Source: Deltaproteobacteria bacterium
GTDB taxonomy: Bacteria > Myxococcota_A > UBA796 > CAJQPC01
Length of the DNA stretch: 64,000 nucleotides
Assembly (NCBI GenBank): GCA_016717595.1
Contig: JADKFE010000002.1
Location: forward strand, 162,849-226,848
Direction: 5' to 3'
In this document: piece by piece, positions 43,099 to 53,700 of the stretch
How positions within the stretch are numbered: the stretch's first letter is position 1
How the letters are laid out: every line of letters starts with the position of its first letter
The notes under the pieces: generated by a model
What the model was told of the DNA's origin: nothing
What the model saw: the letters and a program-made list of their open reading frames with translations, nothing else
Database searches by the model: none
Made by a program: the position numbers and the translations under genes

Positions 43099-44820
43099 TC
43101 AGGGGATCTTCCAGACCATCACGTCGCCGGACTCAAACGTGGGCGCGCCCAAGGCCCGGGTGAGCAGGCGAGCGGCCTCGTCTGGGCTTCGGGCGCGGTC
43201 GCGGTGCAGGGCGATCCAGTCCAGGTGCAGGGCGCGTAAGGCGCGCACCTCGGCCTCCATCGCTTCAGGGGCGGCGAGGGGCTCCACCCGCTGCATGGCC
43301 TTGGGGGGTCGCCAGGCCGCGGGGGTGGTTGGGGTCACGCCGCAGAGGCGGTCGGCCACGGCGATGAGGCGGCTCTGGGAGAGCAAGGCGTCGGGGCCCT
43401 CGTAGCTCTCGGAGATCGGCAGGTTCAAGCCGGGCTGCCACCGATTGTAGAGCCGGGGCACCTCCTCGCTGAACTCGCGCCGCCCGTTGTCGAAGGGCAG
43501 GACGACCACGCCGCCCTCGCCGCCTTGGGCGCGGATCCAGGCCCAGGCCGCCGGGGGCGTGGCGTCGTAGAGATCCCGCGGGAACGGCGTCTGAGAGAGG
43601 GCCAGGTTGTCGAGGAGCACGGCGCCGAGCAGCCAAGGCAGCGCCCGAGGCCAGCGGGTGAGCAGGCGCTCGGCGCCCATCCCCGCGGCGACGGCGAAGA
43701 AGATCACCGCCGGGCCCGCCGCCCGGTGCCAGTGAGAGAGCCCCTCAAGCGCCGGGATGTGCTGGGTGAGCGCCCCCGCGGGCATGCGCCACACCCGCCC
43801 CAGCCACGACGTGTCGCCGCCGATGGACAGCCAGTGGCCCATCGCCAAGGCCCACAGCGGCAGCACCACCGCCCACAGCCCCCAGGCCCGGCGCCCCGCC
43901 GCCAAGGCGAGGCCGAGGCTCACGAGGCCGACGTAGACGCTCTTGGAGATCGGCACCCGCTCCAAGGCGGGCAAGAACAGGTTCAGCAGATCCGTGCCGT
44001 AGGTGGGCGTGTGGCGCCACATCTCCCGGGTGGCGCTCGGCCAAGGCGACGGCGGGTGCCAGCGCGACGACCAGAACTCGCGGATCTCCAGAAACTCCAT
44101 CAACGGCCAGGCCCACAGCGCCAGGGCGATCAGGCCTTGGGCCAGGGCGGCGAGCACGATCTTGGGCCGAGGGATGCGCGCCCGGAGGAGCGCCCAGCTC
44201 CACAAGGCCAGCTCCACGGGCACGGCGAAGGCGACGTGGTACCAGCCCGCGAGGCCAAAGGCGCCCAAGGTGAGCCCGGCGAAGGCCAGGTCACGGGGGC
44301 GACCCTGCTCGGCAAACCGAAGGGCGGCGGCGGCGTGCAGGCCGATCCAGCCGATGGGCAGAGACTCGGTGATGCCGAAGCTGATCACCCCGCCCAAAAA
44401 CGGCGCCGACTCGGCGATCACCCCCGCCGCCAAGGCCCCGGCCCGCCCCGCGCCGAGCTGCCGGGCCAAGGCCCAGGCGCCGACAAAGGCGAGCAGGAGG
44501 TCCACCACCAGGGTGAGGTTGTAGGCGAAGGGCAGCCCCAGGGGCCAGCCGATCAGCGCCACGGGCAGGTGGATCGGGTCCATCAGCGGGATGGGCAGGC
44601 CGTCGGGGAGGTTCTCCAGGGCGCGCTCATCGCCGATCACCCGGCGTAGGGCCCGCCAGAGCATCCACAGGTGGTTGTCGGCCTCGCCGCGGGGGTGCCC
44701 CAGAACGTCGCCCGGGCTCAACACCCAGGGGAAGGTGACCAGCGCGGCCACACCGAGGGCGGCGCCCAGCTCCGACCGGCCAAAACGGGGTGGGGTCGGC
44801 GCGGCGGGCGCGTCGTTCAC
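43099..44820 (-). CDS. Polytopic membrane protein (YfhO/GT-C-like)
   Basis: A 573-aa protein from GTG 44820, directly after the TAG of the heparinase-like gene. It has an N-terminal helix, an outer loop starting GHPRGEADNHLWMLW, about eleven hydrophobic segments and a soluble C-terminal domain (about 430-573). The topology and the acidic residues in the first loop fit membrane glycosyltransferases or YfhO-type proteins. It is the last gene in the rpoH transcription unit. Confidence 0.65.
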   Translation of the reverse strand: MNDAPAAPTPPRFGRSELGAALGVAALVTFPWVLSPGDVLGHPRGEADNHLWMLWRALRRVIGDERALENLPDGLPIPLMDPIHLPVALIGWPLGLPFAYNLTLVVDLLLAFVGAWALARQLGAGRAGALAAGVIAESAPFLGGVISFGITESLPIGWIGLHAAAALRFAEQGRPRDLAFAGLTLGAFGLAGWYHVAFAVPVELALWSWALLRARIPRPKIVLAALAQGLIALALWAWPLMEFLEIREFWSSRWHPPSPWPSATREMWRHTPTYGTDLLNLFLPALERVPISKSVYVGLVSLGLALAAGRRAWGLWAVVLPLWALAMGHWLSIGGDTSWLGRVWRMPAGALTQHIPALEGLSHWHRAAGPAVIFFAVAAGMGAERLLTRWPRALPWLLGAVLLDNLALSQTPFPRDLYDATPPAAWAWIRAQGGEGGVVVLPFDNGRREFSEEVPRLYNRWQPGLNLPISESYEGPDALLSQSRLIAVADRLCGVTPTTPAAWRPPKAMQRVEPLAAPEAMEAEVRALRALHLDWIALHRDRARSPDEAARLLTRALGAPTFESGDVMVWKIP

Positions 44821-44821
44821 C

Positions 44822-46513
44822 CTACTTGATCTCGAAGCGCGTCTTGAGGCGCTGGCCCGGCGCGGCGCGGCCACGGGCGACGAGCACCGGGGCGCTCACC
44901 AGGCTCTCGCCCTCGACGACCTCACCGGACTCGATCACCCACTCGGCCTCGCCGTCCGTCGAGACGCTGAGCTTGGCCTGGGGGTGGACCCCCTCAAAGC
45001 CCTTCTCGGCTTGGGTGAGCGTCCAGCCCGCGCCCAAGGGCCAGCGCAGCTCAAACGGCGCGTTGCCTTCGCCCTCAAACCGATCGGTGAACGAGAGCCG
45101 GGCCCCGGCGAGCTTGAGCTCTCGGCGGGCGATGAGCCCCGCGCCCGGGCCGCCGCCGTCACCGCTCAGGCGCAGCGTGACCGTGGCGTCGCGGCCATCG
45201 ACCCGGGCCGTCTCTAGAACCGCGCCAAAGCGCCGCCCGCCGACAAACACGCCGCCGTGGGCCTCGGGCTCGGCGAGCTCGGGGTGTTGGCCCCAGGCGC
45301 CAGGATCGGCGAGGACCGTGGCTTTGGGGAGATCCCACAGCACCTGCCCCGCGTCGGGGTGGGCCCAGAGCCCCGCGTGCTGGGCGGCGAGGACCACGGC
45401 GCGGCTTGAGCCCCCCTTGACCTCGGCCTGGGCCACCACCCAGCCAGCGTCACGAAAGCTCACCAAACCCCAGGTCTTGCTGCGATCGGCCTTGGGCCCC
45501 GGCTTGGGGGGGGCCTTGCCGATGAGCAGGCCCACGATGGGATCCACGGCGTGATCAGGGGCGCCTTCGCCGGGGCTCAGGCCCAACGCCCAGAGCGTCC
45601 CCCACGGCGTAGACCACGGCGCGACGCCCCCGAACAGCGACGGCGCCGGGCGCTCGCCGATGTTGGGCAAGCCGCCAAAACCATCCCCCAAGACGCGTAA
45701 AAACCACGCCGCCCGCAGCAAGGCGCCGTCGAGGAGCGCCGGGGTAGGCACGCTCGCGGCCCGGGCGTAGGCGCGGGCGAGGAGCGCGGCCTCGACGGCC
45801 AACAACAGCGCGCTGGGGCTGCCGCAGCGGGGGGCGCCGTCGGCCGTGGTCATGGCGTCGAGGGCGTGACCGAGGCGAGAGAGCCCTTCAGCGCGGGCGC
45901 GGCGCGCAGACGGCAGCTCGGGGAACAACAAGCCGCCCACGGCGAGGCCCGCGGCCTGAAGCGCCGGGCGGTGATCGGCGGGGCCCTCGCTGAGGGCGGG
46001 CACGGCGAGGGTGAACTGAAGGTGGGCCTCAGCGCTGCCGGCGAGGCGGCGCCAGAGGGGATCCGGGAGCTCCCCACGCTGCCACGCCACGGCGAGCCCC
46101 CAGCTCAACAGGCGCAGGGCGGCGTCAGAGGCGTGCTCCCAGGCGGGGCCCTGGCCGGGGCGGTCGGCGGCGATCCACTCGCCCAACGCGCGTAATGCGG
46201 GCTCGACCCGCTCGGGACCACCGCCCAAGGCCGCGGCGCGGGCGAGGCCGGGCCACCAGACGTGGCGGTGAAGCGCACGGGCTTGGGCGGGGGTGAGCGC
46301 CGTGGGGGCGCCCGCGCGCAGCAGCGAGTCGAGCAGGGCGTCCGCGCCCAAAGCGGGCTCCGAAGGCAGGTCAAGCCCGAGGGCCGGGATCCGACCCACA
46401 GGGCAGTCCACCGGGGAGACGGGCTCCTCAGCGGGCACGAAGCCGCGCCCGGCCAAGGATCGCGCCTTCCGCCACACCCCGAACGCCGCTCGCTCCAACA
46501 AGCCCACGATCAC
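44822..46513 (-). CDS. Heparinase II/III-like polysaccharide lyase family protein
   Basis: A 563-aa protein. Residues about 45-330 are helical (alpha/alpha toroid: ALHRHVWWPGLARAA, LLSWGLAVAWQRG, DHRPALQAAGLAVGG), and 335-563 are beta-sandwich (RDAGWVVAQAEVKGG, QHAGLWAHPDAGQVLWDL, RLSFTDRFEGEG). This is the layout of heparinase II/III-type lyases, including the DAGQ strand. No signal peptide is evident, so it may act in the cytoplasm or be non-enzymatic, as some members in capsule/polysaccharide loci. GTG 46513 or 46507 starts it; it follows rpoH. Confidence 0.7.
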   Translation of the reverse strand: MIVGLLERAAFGVWRKARSLAGRGFVPAEEPVSPVDCPVGRIPALGLDLPSEPALGADALLDSLLRAGAPTALTPAQARALHRHVWWPGLARAAALGGGPERVEPALRALGEWIAADRPGQGPAWEHASDAALRLLSWGLAVAWQRGELPDPLWRRLAGSAEAHLQFTLAVPALSEGPADHRPALQAAGLAVGGLLFPELPSARRARAEGLSRLGHALDAMTTADGAPRCGSPSALLLAVEAALLARAYARAASVPTPALLDGALLRAAWFLRVLGDGFGGLPNIGERPAPSLFGGVAPWSTPWGTLWALGLSPGEGAPDHAVDPIVGLLIGKAPPKPGPKADRSKTWGLVSFRDAGWVVAQAEVKGGSSRAVVLAAQHAGLWAHPDAGQVLWDLPKATVLADPGAWGQHPELAEPEAHGGVFVGGRRFGAVLETARVDGRDATVTLRLSGDGGGPGAGLIARRELKLAGARLSFTDRFEGEGNAPFELRWPLGAGWTLTQAEKGFEGVHPQAKLSVSTDGEAEWVIESGEVVEGESLVSAPVLVARGRAAPGQRLKTRFEIK

Positions 46514-46514
46514 C

Positions 46515-47528
46515 TCAGTCGCCCTCTGGGACCTGGAACTCGAAGTCGATCTCGTCGCCCATCTCGGCCTGCAAGAACGCCTTCAGACGTTTACGAAGCC
46601 GAGACTCGACCTGCCGGATGCGCTCTTTGGACACATCAAACCGTTTGCCGATCACCGAGAGCGGCACCGGGTCCATCGCCGTGAGGCGCTCGGTCCAGAT
46701 TGCGCGCTCTCGCACGTCGGTGAGGGTCTCGGCGAAGGCCTCAAGCTTCTCGCGGACCATCGCGCCGAGCTCGCTGCGGGCGACGTTCTCATCGGGGCTG
46801 GGGCTGCTCGCGTCGTAGACCACGTCCGCGAGGCTGCGGCCCTCGTCGTCGTTGCCCATGGGCGCGTGCAGCGACATCGCCGGGGCGCGCAGGTGCTGAT
46901 CGACGGAGATCACCTCGCTCTCGGTCACGTCCAGGCGCTCGGCGAGCAGGCGGGTGGACGGGCGCAGGCCCTCTTTGACCAGGCGCTCTTTCTCTTTTTG
47001 GAGCTGGAAGAACAGCTTACGGCCGCTGCGGGTGCTGCCGAGGCGCACCATGCGGAAGTTGTCCATCAAAAAGCGCAGGATCATCGCCCGGATCCAGTAC
47101 TGGGCGTAGCTTGAGAAGCGGATGCCCCGGTAGGGATCAAACCGGGAGAGCGCCTCGACCAGCCCGACGTTGCCCTCTTGGATGAGGTCGAGGACGTTGG
47201 ACCACTGGCGGTGGTACTGGAAGGCGAGCTTCACGACGAGGCGTAAGTTGGCGGTGACGAGGCGCTCGGCGGCCTCTTTGTCGCCGGTCTCGTGCCAGGC
47301 GATGGCCGTGACCTTCTCTTCTTCGGGGCTCAGCAGCGGGTAACGCCGCACCTCGGTGAGGTAGTGGCTCAGGAGATCGCCGCCGGTGGCCCGAGGGGCC
47401 CGGGGCGTCGGCACGACGAGGGCGTTCATCCCTGGCGGGAGCGCGCGCGCGGCGTTCTCCGCCCCCAGAGGATCTAGGGGGAGGCCGTCTGCGTCCAGAA
47501 CCTCTACGTCGTCTCCGGGTTCGGTCAT
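46515..47528 (-). CDS. rpoH: RNA polymerase sigma factor RpoH-type (sigma-32 group)
   Basis: A 337-aa sigma-70 family member from ATG 47528, with GAGG 5 bases upstream. Regions 2 (NLRLVVKLAFQYHRQWSNVLDLIQEGNVGLVEAL, then FSSYAQYWIRAMIL) and 4 (LSVIGKRFDVSKERIRQVESRL) are clear, and RKLFFQLQKEKERL is the RpoH box that distinguishes sigma-32. It directs RNA polymerase to heat-shock promoters such as those of clpP/lon. It is probably cotranscribed with the phosphatase-like gene upstream (about 50 bases) and with the lyase-like gene behind. Confidence 0.85.
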   Translation of the reverse strand: MTEPGDDVEVLDADGLPLDPLGAENAARALPPGMNALVVPTPRAPRATGGDLLSHYLTEVRRYPLLSPEEEKVTAIAWHETGDKEAAERLVTANLRLVVKLAFQYHRQWSNVLDLIQEGNVGLVEALSRFDPYRGIRFSSYAQYWIRAMILRFLMDNFRMVRLGSTRSGRKLFFQLQKEKERLVKEGLRPSTRLLAERLDVTESEVISVDQHLRAPAMSLHAPMGNDDEGRSLADVVYDASSPSPDENVARSELGAMVREKLEAFAETLTDVRERAIWTERLTAMDPVPLSVIGKRFDVSKERIRQVESRLRKRLKAFLQAEMGDEIDFEFQVPEGD

Positions 47529-47579
47529 CGGCACCTCAATCGCAGGGGGAGGTTCGGGGGGAGCATCACAGGGGAAGGT

Positions 47580-48371
47580 TCAGGGCGTGCGCAGGCGGAT
47601 GGACTGAATCGCCCGCTCCACCGCCGCCGGGTGACCCGCCAGAAACGGCAGGCCACGGTCACGGAGGGGGTCGAGGGAGGAGCCATCGAAGGCCCGCGCG
47701 ACGCCGCCCACCTCTTCTAACAGGCAGAGCCCGCCCGCGACATCCCAGACACCCCAGCCGCCGGGCACAAACGCCGCCCACGCCGCGCCGCCCGCGACGA
47801 GGCAGAGATGGGCGGCGGTGGAGCCGAGGCTGCGGCACTTGCCGACGTGGTCGCTCTCAAACCAGCGATGAAAGCGTGAGGGGATGAACAGCACGGACCG
47901 CCGGTCGTAGACGGGCTCGGCCAAGGGCGGCAGGCGACGGCCATCCCGCCAGGCCCCGCCGCCGCGGGCGCCGAACCAGAACTCGTCGATGCGCGGAAAA
48001 AACGTAGCGCCGAGGGTGATCTCCGCGTCGCCGGAGGCGGTCTGCCCGACGAGGCCCACCGTGGGGCCCCAATGCGCGAGGCCCTCCAAGAACGCGTGGG
48101 TGCCGTCGATGGGGTCGATGAACCAGGTGCGATCCCCGCTCATCGCCGCGCCCTCTTCGCCGACGAGGCCATCGTTGGGCCAGCCCTCCCGCAGCCGCGC
48201 CGAGAGGATGCGCTCGGCGGCGTGGTCGGCGTCGGTGACGAAGGTGTCGTCGTCCTTGGCGGAGACTTCAGCGCGGCGGAAACGCACCGTGGCGGCGTCT
48301 CCCGCCTCTCGCAGCGCCGCGCGGAGGAGGTCATGCTCAGGCGGCGGCGCGGTCGGTGACGGCTGGGACAA
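47580..48371 (-). CDS. Inositol monophosphatase-family phosphatase
   Basis: A 263-aa protein with the lithium-sensitive phosphatase motifs: GEEGAAM (about residue 71), WFIDPIDGTHAFLEG (about 83-97) and WDVAGG near 210, which provide the metal ligands. Members dephosphorylate inositol-1-phosphate, histidinol phosphate or PAP; which one cannot be told, and histidinol phosphatase HisN-like enzymes have the same motifs. First gene of the minus-strand unit that includes rpoH. Confidence 0.85.
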   Translation of the reverse strand: MSQPSPTAPPPEHDLLRAALREAGDAATVRFRRAEVSAKDDDTFVTDADHAAERILSARLREGWPNDGLVGEEGAAMSGDRTWFIDPIDGTHAFLEGLAHWGPTVGLVGQTASGDAEITLGATFFPRIDEFWFGARGGGAWRDGRRLPPLAEPVYDRRSVLFIPSRFHRWFESDHVGKCRSLGSTAAHLCLVAGGAAWAAFVPGGWGVWDVAGGLCLLEEVGGVARAFDGSSLDPLRDRGLPFLAGHPAAVERAIQSIRLRTP

Positions 48372-48481
48372 CGGGCGGGCTCCACGGCGATCCTCACCCC
48401 CTTAGCACGCTCAACGCGCGACCGGCGGCGACTCTTGGCGGTCCCGGCAAAGCTCCATGTCTCGGGTTCAGAAGCCTGTGT

Positions 48482-48487
48482 TATGCT
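48482..48487 (+). promoter_or_regulatory. Putative -10 element (TATGCT) for the pseudokinase gene
   Basis: TATGCT lies 21 bases before GTG 48509, matching the CTATNCT-type -10 elements elsewhere in the window. GTGAGG just before the start could be the ribosome site. Confidence 0.4.
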
Positions 48488-48508
48488 GAGCGCCAAGTCG
48501 GTGAGGTC

Positions 48509-50707
48509 GTGGAGAAGAGCAAGCTGAAGATCACGGGCCCCTTCCTCGCGTGGGGCCCCGATGTGCGCCGCGGCGCCTTGTCCTCTGGGGAGGGTCCGGA
48601 CGAGCAGGTGCTCATCCGTGTCCTTCGTGACGTGGGCTCCGATCGTGACGCCCTCGTCGCGCTCCAGCGCCGCGCCCGGCGTATGGCGAAGGCCCGAAAC
48701 GACGGCCTGCTGAGGCTGATGCACGTCTCGGCCCTGGGCGCTCAGGCGGCCTTGGTCTACGAGCTGTGTGACGGCATCTCCTTGGCCCGAATCTTGGAGT
48801 TTCAGCGCCAGCGCCGCGCTTGGCTGCCGATCAAGCTGTGCTTAGAGCTCGCCGCCGAGGTCGGTCGTGCGGTGTCTTGGGCGCTTGATGACGTCGAGCG
48901 CCGCGGCAAAGGCGCCCGGCTCTCGTCCAGCGGCCCTTGCCCCGAAGACGTGCTCGTGGATCCAACGGGCCGGGTGAAGGTCGCGGGGCTGTGGATCCTC
49001 GCCCCCACCGAGCACCCCTTCGACCAGGCGATGCCCGGCTACGTCCCCCCCGACGGCGACCGCTCCCCCACGGCGCTCACCTACGGCCTCGCCGCGCTGT
49101 TGTTGGAGCTGTTCACCGGTGAGCCGGCCTTCCCCGCCGAGGTCTCCCCGGCCAAACACGGCGAGCAGCTTCGTGTGGCCTTGGCCCGCCTCGGCGCCCG
49201 CCCCGGCGAGCAGGTGCCCGCGCCCGCCGCCCAGCTCTTGCGCCTGGGCCTCTCGTTCAACCCCAACGAGCGCCCGTCTCCCCAGGCCCTCGCCCAGCAG
49301 ATCGACGGCCTCGCGAAGTCTCTGCGCGGCCCCAGCATCTCCGCCTGGGCCCCGGCGGCGCTGCCCAAGATCCTCGGCAAGAACAAGTCTGAAGACACCG
49401 CCGTGATCATGGTCGTTGAGCTGCCCGAGGCGCGTAACCTCGCCGAGCAGGGCGAGTCCGTCGATGACGAGCTCTCCTGGCCCTCAGAGGTGCGCTTCGC
49501 CGCCCCCGACCCACGCCGCGCCCAGAGCCGCCAAGATCACCCGCCGCCCCCCGCCGCGCCGTCGTCTCTGAGCCCGGTGCCGTCGTCGGTCAGCGCCGAT
49601 CACGACGAGGAGCCCACCCAGCTCGGCCTGCCCAGCGTGTCGTTCGCGACCACACCTCTGGGCCAGCAGGCCTGGAGCCCCGCGCCGCACAACCCCGGCG
49701 AAGAGCTCACGAACCCGCCTGAAGACGACCTGCCGCCGCCGTTGCCGCCCCCGCCGCCGCCCGCGCCGGTGGTCTCGCCTGCGCCCGCGCTCGCGCCGCC
49801 CCAGCGCCCCGCCGCCTTAGAGCCGCGGATGTCCGACCACAACTCGGGCATGACGCTCATCCCCGATGATGACGAGCGCGACGAGCCCGCCCCCGTCGCG
49901 AAGCTCGGCCCTGGCGGGCGTTACGGCGCCCCAGCCGCCGCTCCGGCCGCCGCCGCCGCCGCGCCACCGACGCCCCAAGCGCCCAGCCCGCCGACGCGCC
50001 CGCCGGTGGCCGAGCCCAGCGGCGATCCCCCCTCCTCTCCGCCGCCCGCGGCGCGCGCAGCCCGCGCCCCCAAAGCCGCCCGCCCCGCCGCGCCGCCGCC
50101 CGCGCCGCCCTCGTCCGGGGTGAGCGGCGTGCTGATCGCCATCATCATCGCCTGCTTCGGCGCCTTCGGTGGCCTCGCGCTCTTGGGCGGCGTGGCCTGG
50201 AAGCTCGGCGCCTTTGATGAGCTGCTCAGCGCCGCGCCCGTCCCCGAGGCGATCATCGAGGCCCCGGCCACCGTCGCCCCCGAGGAGGCCGAGGCCGACG
50301 CCGTCGAGGCGCCTGAAGAGGCCCCCGCCGCGGTCAAGGCCACGCGGCCCCCAAGCCGTCCCAAGGCCCCCGCCGAGGCCGCCGCGCCCGCGGAGACGCC
50401 CTCTGCGCCGGTCTCTACGAACACCGGCACCCGCAGAAACCCCAAGCCCGAGCCAGAGCCCGCGGCGGTGGCCGCGGCGATCACCGCCACCTTCGTGAGC
50501 GGCGATCCCACCCTCACCAAGCTCTCGGCCAAGTGCCACAACGGCACCCCCACCGGCGACGGCCCCGTGCTCGTGAAGATGCCCGGCCCCGGCCCATGTA
50601 AGGTCACCGGCACCGCCGCCGATGGCACCAGCAAGTCCGCGCGTCTTGTGCTCTCCGAGGGCGGCTCGTACACCTGCTTCGCGGGTGGTGGGAACGACTG
50701 CCGCTGA
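48509..50707 (+). CDS. Transmembrane Ser/Thr pseudokinase
   Basis: A 732-aa protein from GTG 48509. Residues about 5-290 fold like a PknB kinase (VYELCDGISLARILE, LPIKLCLELAAEVGRAV, TYGLAALLLELFTGEPAFP), but the catalytic residues are replaced: Arg37 in QVLIRVL for the VAIK Lys, SSS/GPCPEDVLVD instead of HRDLKPEN, and AGL (159-161) for DFG. A long Pro/Ala-rich linker leads to a membrane helix (VLIAIIIACFGAFGGLALLGG, about 540-562) and an outer C-terminal domain of about 75 residues with Cys pairs. It is probably a scaffold or sensor that binds but does not phosphorylate. It opens the set followed by the CHAT-like lipoprotein and YD-repeat genes. Confidence 0.78.
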   Translation: MEKSKLKITGPFLAWGPDVRRGALSSGEGPDEQVLIRVLRDVGSDRDALVALQRRARRMAKARNDGLLRLMHVSALGAQAALVYELCDGISLARILEFQRQRRAWLPIKLCLELAAEVGRAVSWALDDVERRGKGARLSSSGPCPEDVLVDPTGRVKVAGLWILAPTEHPFDQAMPGYVPPDGDRSPTALTYGLAALLLELFTGEPAFPAEVSPAKHGEQLRVALARLGARPGEQVPAPAAQLLRLGLSFNPNERPSPQALAQQIDGLAKSLRGPSISAWAPAALPKILGKNKSEDTAVIMVVELPEARNLAEQGESVDDELSWPSEVRFAAPDPRRAQSRQDHPPPPAAPSSLSPVPSSVSADHDEEPTQLGLPSVSFATTPLGQQAWSPAPHNPGEELTNPPEDDLPPPLPPPPPPAPVVSPAPALAPPQRPAALEPRMSDHNSGMTLIPDDDERDEPAPVAKLGPGGRYGAPAAAPAAAAAAPPTPQAPSPPTRPPVAEPSGDPPSSPPPAARAARAPKAARPAAPPPAPPSSGVSGVLIAIIIACFGAFGGLALLGGVAWKLGAFDELLSAAPVPEAIIEAPATVAPEEAEADAVEAPEEAPAAVKATRPPSRPKAPAEAAAPAETPSAPVSTNTGTRRNPKPEPEPAAVAAAITATFVSGDPTLTKLSAKCHNGTPTGDGPVLVKMPGPGPCKVTGTAADGTSKSARLVLSEGGSYTCFAGGGNDCR

Positions 50708-50732
50708 GGTCCACCCGGGCCACAAACCGTGG

Positions 50733-50738
50733 TAGGCT
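50733..50738 (+). promoter_or_regulatory. Putative -10 element (TAGGCT) before the CHAT-fold lipoprotein gene
   Basis: TAGGCT in GTGGTAGGCTCGGG, 29 bases before GTG 50768, repeats the motif seen before the FHA gene. It would give the two downstream genes their own transcript. Confidence 0.4.
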
Positions 50739-50767
50739 CGGGCCAGCACCTCATCGGAGCATAGGAC

Positions 50768-53700
50768 GTGCGACGATCTCTTCTGCTGCTCGCGCTCTGC
50801 GCCACCGCCTGCGGAGACGACTCCGCGCCTGCCCCCGCCGCTGCCCCCACCGCGCTCGCGCCGACCGCGCCGAAGGAGGCGCCGCTCACCGGCCTCGCCA
50901 AGGCGAAGTCGGTGGTGGCCGCCCGGGAGACCGCCGCCGCGCTCACCGAGCTGGAGGCGCTCTTCGCCACCGAGCCCCTGGCCCTGCCTCTGTATGGCCT
51001 CGTCGCGATGGAGTCGGGCACACCCGGCGACGCCTTGGCTCGGCTCACCGACGAGGCCGCCCCCGCCGGTCACGAGGCCGCGTACCACCGGCTCCGCGCG
51101 GAGCTGGCCTTGGCCGCTGGGCAGCCGGAGCTCGTCCCAGGGTTCGCCGCCAAGATCGCCGCCGCCAGCCCAGAGGTCGCCGCGGCGTTGATCCTCCAAG
51201 CGCGCCGCGCCGGGGTGATCGCCCCCGCGGATCAGACCACCCCGGAGGATCCACTCGTCGTCGCCGGGACCAACCCCGACCCCGTCGCCGCCGCCACGGC
51301 CCTCGCCGCGCTCAGCCCGACGGACTGGGTCGCCAAGGTGGTTCGTGCGCCGATCTTGGCCGCCGGAGGCCAGGCCGCCCTCGCCCAGGCCGACCTCCAG
51401 AACCTCCTCGACGCGCCGCCTTCCCCCGAGGCGGCCCTCCGCGCCGGTCAGGCGTTGGCCGCGATCTTGCCCGACCCCAACCAGTCGGCCACGCCCTTAG
51501 ACGCCGCCGCCAAGGCCGCGATCGAGCTCGGCGCCACGCCCCTCGCCGCGCGTCTGGGCCATGAGGCGGCCCTGCGGCGGCTCAAGTCGGGTCGGGCCAA
51601 AGAGGCCGCTGAAGGCGCGACGGCCCTGCGGGAGGCCCTGGTCACCGCCAAAGACAAGGTCGGCGCCGCGGAGCTGGGCGCCACCCTGGCCTTGGCCGCC
51701 TTGGAGCGCGGCGACGCCACCACGGCCCTCACCCTCACCCAAGAGGTCGCCGCCTTCGCCGCTGAAGGCCAACGCGCGGATCTCGCCGCCGAGGCCGGTC
51801 GCACCCGGGCCCTGGCCGCCTTCGCCTTGGGCCAAGAGGCCGAGCTGAGCGCCGCCGCCGCCGCGCTCTCCGCCCCCTGGTCCGACGCCGCCGAGGCCCT
51901 GCGCCTCGTGTTGGTTGGTCAACCAAACAAGGCCCTGGCCCACCCGGGGTTCAGCTTCACGCCCTTGGCCGCCGACGCCGCCTTGGGGGAGGCCTTCGCC
52001 CGGCAACACCTGCACCGCGGGCGGCTGCGCGCCGCGGAGTACAGCGGCGATCAGGCCAAGATCACCCAAGCCGCGAAAGACTGGGTGAGCGCCGCCGACG
52101 CCTTGGGCGCCATGACCGCCCGGCTGGAGTCCCGGCTGGAGTGGGAGCGCCTCGTTCGGGAGTCGGGCGCCCGCCCCGCGGAGCTTCAAGCCGAGCTGTT
52201 GAGCCTGGGGCAGAGCCTCGGTGAGCCCGGCGCCCCCCTGCGCGCCGAGGCCCAAGCCCGCACGCTCACTTCGGGCGGCGCGCAGGCCTTCTCCGAGACG
52301 GCGGCCGCCGCTGAAGCCCCGGCCTGGGCGGTGCTCGCCGACCCCAACAACACCGCCCCCGAGGCCCTCGCCGAGCACCCCATCGCGCTCGTCGCCCGCG
52401 CCCGCGGCAAAGCCGCCGCCGGAGACTTCTCCGGGGCCTACGCCGACTGGGCGAAGGGCTACGGCAGCACCCCCACCCACCTGCGCGGTCCGCTGACGCC
52501 GATCTCCGTGCTCACCGGGGGCCAAGGCGCCGGGGTGCGCGCGGATCTCGCCTTGCTCCACGGCAAGACCGGCGTTGAGGCTGGGCTCGCCGGGGTGCTC
52601 CTGTTGGATTGGCACCACAGCGTCGGCATGATGAACCGCGCCTGGGCTGTGGGCGACGATCCCTCCTTGGGCCTTGAGCCCGCCGCCCGCGCCGCCTACC
52701 TCCAGGCCCACCAGACGCTGCGCGCCGAGACCTTGGCCTGGCTCGCCGGGTCGGGGGCCGAGCCCATCGAGGCGAAGAAGGCCGTAGACGCGCAGGAGGC
52801 CAAAGCCAAAGAGACCCCCGCCTTCGCCCGCGCCTTGCCCGCGCCCCTGGCCGACTACGCCAAGCTGCGCGACGACATGAAGGGCCTCGCCATCTTCTCG
52901 ATGCGCCTGGAGCCCGGCGGCGGTGAGCTCGTCGTGCTCACCCAAGACAAAGGCCGCGTGGTCCGCATCGCCGACACCAAGAGCGTGCTGCGCACAGGCG
53001 AGCAGCTCGTCGCCGCGCTCCGCGCCGGGGAGGCCAGCGGCGGGGCGAAGGTGACGCCGAAGCTTGGGGACAGCCTGCGCCGCCAGCTCATTGATCCCTT
53101 CCTAGACGACCTCATCGGCGTCGGGCGTTACCTCATCGTCGCCGATGGCCCTCTGCGGGAGCTCTCCCTCGCCGGGCTGCCCGAACAGCAGCAGGGCCTA
53201 CGCTTCTTGGCGGACGTGCGCACGGTCACCCAAGCCATGACCGTCGCCGAGCTTCGCCGCCCGGCGCCCGAGGCCCCCGAGCGGTTTGTCACCGATTACC
53301 TCGGCTTGGAGCTGGGGGAGGCCGCCGACGCCTCTGAAGGCATCAAGCTCGCCAGCGAGACTGAGGCCACCGGGCGGCAGTTCCCCGCCGAGCGCCGGTC
53401 CACCCCCGCCAAGGCCGAGCTCAAGGTAGACAAGCTCAAGGAGATCCTGCCCACGGCGCGGTTTATCCACCTCGCGATGCCCGTGATCGGCGATCGTGGG
53501 TCGATCAAGCTCGGCGAAGAGACCCTCAGCCTGGCGACGGTGCGTGGCCTGAACCTCAAGGGCGTGATCGCCGTGATCAGCAGCGACGCCGACGCCGCGG
53601 TGCAAGAGCGCTGGGCCCAGGCCCTTCACTCCGCCGGGGTGAGCGCGGTCTTGCGCTCGTCGTGGCTCATCCCCCCCGACAAGCGGGCGAAGGTGCTCTT

